Part shown: positions 62,727 through 64,000 of the stretch, piece after piece
Numbering within the stretch: the stretch's first letter is position 1
Layout: each line of letters begins with the position of its first letter
DNA from: JBBPYC01 sp965218765
Lineage (GTDB): Bacteria > Pseudomonadota > Gammaproteobacteria > Burkholderiales > Burkholderiaceae_C
Direction: 5' to 3'
NCBI GenBank assembly: GCA_965218765.1
Contig: CBDCLU010000004.1
Span: forward strand, 310,001-374,000
Length of the DNA stretch: 64,000 bases
Translations under genes and position numbers: made by a program
Notes under the pieces: model-generated
The model's input: the letters and a program-made list of their open reading frames with translations, nothing else
Told to the model about the DNA's origin: nothing
Databases searched by the model: none

Positions 62727-63680
62727 ATGTCCCCCAACCAGCCCACCGACCCATCGCATTCCTCGTCCGCCTCATCCGCCAAGGCCACCGCCACGAAGCC
62801 GCGCGCGTTCGCCGGCGTGATGCCCTATCTGGTGTCCCCGGTGCGCGCCGATGGCTCGGTCGACACGCCGGTTCTCGCCCGCCTGTGCAACGACCTGATC
62901 GAAGCCGGCGTGCACGGCCTGTCCCCGCTCGGCTCCACCGGCGAGTTCGCGTACCTGAACGCGGCCCAGCGCATGGCAGTCGTCGAATGCGTGATCGACG
63001 CCGCACGTGGCCGCGTGCCGGTGATCCCCGGCGTCGCCTCGTGCAGCACGGCAGATGCCGTGGCGCAAGCCAAAGCGTATGAAGCCCGCGGCGCCGACGG
63101 CATCCTCGCCATTCTGGAAGCGTATTTCCCGATCGACGATACCGGCGTCTACAGCTATTTCAAAGCGATTGCCGACGCCGTGGCGCTGCCCATCGTGCTG
63201 TACACCAACCCGAACTTTCAGCGCTCCGACCTGAGCCTGCCCGTGATCGACAAGCTCTCCCACATCGACAACGTCCGCTACCTAAAAGACGCATCGTTCA
63301 ACACCGGCCGCCTGCTGTCCATCATGCAAAAGGTCGAAGGCCGCATGCAAGTCTTCGCCGCCTCCTCCCACATCCCCGCTGCCGTGATGATGATCGGCGG
63401 CGTCGGCTGGCTCGCCGGCCCCGCCTGCCTGGTGCCACGCCAAAGCGTGGCGTTGTACGACGCCTGCATGGCTGGCGACTGGACAAAAGCGATGGAACTG
63501 CAACGCCCGCTGTGGGGGATCAATCAGGCGTTTGCAAAGTACAACCTGGCGGCTTGCGTAAAGGGTGGGTTGGAGATGCAGGGCTATGCGGTAGGGGAGC
63601 CGCTGGCACCTCAGATGCCGTTGACGGATGAGGGGAGGGAGGTGGTGCGGGGGGTGTTGGAGGGGCTGGGCGCATTCTGA
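62727..63680 (+). CDS. DapA-like aldolase (dihydrodipicolinate synthase family)
   Basis: A 317-residue TIM-barrel class I aldolase. A polar N-terminal extension (1-28) is followed by 'AGVMPYLVSPVRADGSVDTP', the pyruvate carboxylate-binding 'LGSTGEFAYLNAAQRM', the Tyr in 'PIVLYTNPNF' and the Schiff-base Lys in 'VRYLKDASFN' (about 186). It probably condenses or cleaves a pyruvate-containing substrate; being isolated, its specificity (DapA, N-acetylneuraminate lyase, KDG aldolase types) cannot be set. The start ATG at 62727 is divergent from argE. Not assigned as the lysine-pathway DapA. Confidence 0.85.
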   Translation: MSPNQPTDPSHSSSASSAKATATKPRAFAGVMPYLVSPVRADGSVDTPVLARLCNDLIEAGVHGLSPLGSTGEFAYLNAAQRMAVVECVIDAARGRVPVIPGVASCSTADAVAQAKAYEARGADGILAILEAYFPIDDTGVYSYFKAIADAVALPIVLYTNPNFQRSDLSLPVIDKLSHIDNVRYLKDASFNTGRLLSIMQKVEGRMQVFAASSHIPAAVMMIGGVGWLAGPACLVPRQSVALYDACMAGDWTKAMELQRPLWGINQAFAKYNLAACVKGGLEMQGYAVGEPLAPQMPLTDEGREVVRGVLEGLGAF

Positions 63681-63783
63681 CCGCTACATATCTTTATTTG
63701 CTGCAGGTTGCGCTTGACTATTTAGAAGTCAACGAATTAATACGGCTAATGGATAGACATGGCAACTTCAAAGCTGCTCGCAT

Positions 63784-64000
63784 TTACTTGTTGCGTGCCA
63801 CCATTTGACCTGTATTGGGGTTGACCTCCTCATGCTCAAGCGAGCGTAAGTAACCGACGTCCTGAGCACGAATAAGTAAATTTGCTGCTTTAACAATTTC
63901 TCTTTCAGTTCCTTCTTTTGAACTATCGGGACCGAAAGTTGGATGCGCGATTGCATACTTCATCAGTGCTTCACCCCAGCGCTCTCCTTTGCATACGTTG
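63784..64000 (-). CDS. Unidentified protein, C-terminal part (partial)
   Basis: On the minus strand a frame enters from the right edge and ends at TAA 63784-63786, giving 71 residues: '...GERWGEALMKYAIAHPTFGP', 'DSSKEGTEREIVKAANLLIR', 'AQDVGYLRSLEHEEVNPNTG', then 'QMVARNK'. The composition is that of a normal soluble protein. The DNA is clearly poorer in GC than the rest of the window, which suggests transferred sequence. An internal ATG would give 59 residues, but the frame is open to the window's end, so the true start lies outside. No family recognised. Confidence 0.6.
   Translation of the reverse strand, partial: NVCKGERWGEALMKYAIAHPTFGPDSSKEGTEREIVKAANLLIRAQDVGYLRSLEHEEVNPNTGQMVARNK

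Overview
The window is GC-rich DNA from a betaproteobacterium of the order Burkholderiales, most like Comamonadaceae. The grounds are gene content only: many Bug-type (TTT) solute receptors, a TfpX/PglL type IV pilin modification set, a DUF3717-DUF1289 protein and Burkholderiales-like TrpE, MoaC, SucCD and argC. No rRNA, tRNA or CRISPR array was recognised.

Left core block (about 1-9.5 kb): the tail of an Ala/Pro-rich protein, a secreted chalcone-isomerase-fold protein, trpE, small conserved proteins, a periplasmic M48 protease, a TfpX-like pilin accessory protein, moaC and a PglL-type pilin O-oligosaccharyltransferase.

Accessory block (about 9.5-42.3 kb): insertion sequences of the IS3 (four, one nested in another), IS6, IS5 and IS4 families plus a broken RAYT transposase, alternating with small catabolic cassettes. 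Each cassette pairs an orphan tripartite tricarboxylate (TTT/Bug) periplasmic receptor with enzymes and often a LysR regulator: (A) AcnX-swivel fragment, enolase-superfamily dehydratase/racemase, TTT receptor, 2-hydroxyacid dehydrogenase; (B) TauD dioxygenase, CaiB-type CoA transferase, TTT receptor and CoA-ester lyase with two LysR genes; (C) an operon of LeuC/LeuD-like hydratase subunits, a frameshifted FAD dehydrogenase, an isocitrate-lyase-family lyase, a TTT receptor and an asparaginase; (D) LysR, TTT receptor and a flavin monooxygenase; (E) truncated TTT receptor, TTT receptor and cupin. Many genes touching mobile elements are truncated.

Right core block (about 42.3-64 kb): a second TfpX, pilin pilA with a sigma-54 promoter, two decayed toxin-antitoxin modules (brnTA, higBA), a metallo-beta-lactamase-fold phosphodiesterase-like protein, FHA and PP2C phosphoprotein-signalling proteins, TerC, sucCD, argC, and an iaaA-gsiABCD glutathione/peptide uptake operon extended with two peptidases (DmpA-type and M55), then argE and a DapA-like aldolase.

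The accessory block lies between the pilin glycosyltransferase (left) and the pilin with its accessory gene (right). This suggests a formerly compact pilin modification locus was split by accumulated mobile DNA. The most interesting candidate system is cassette C. Its gene types are those expected for dehydrogenation, hydration and retro-aldol cleavage of a branched dicarboxylic acid.
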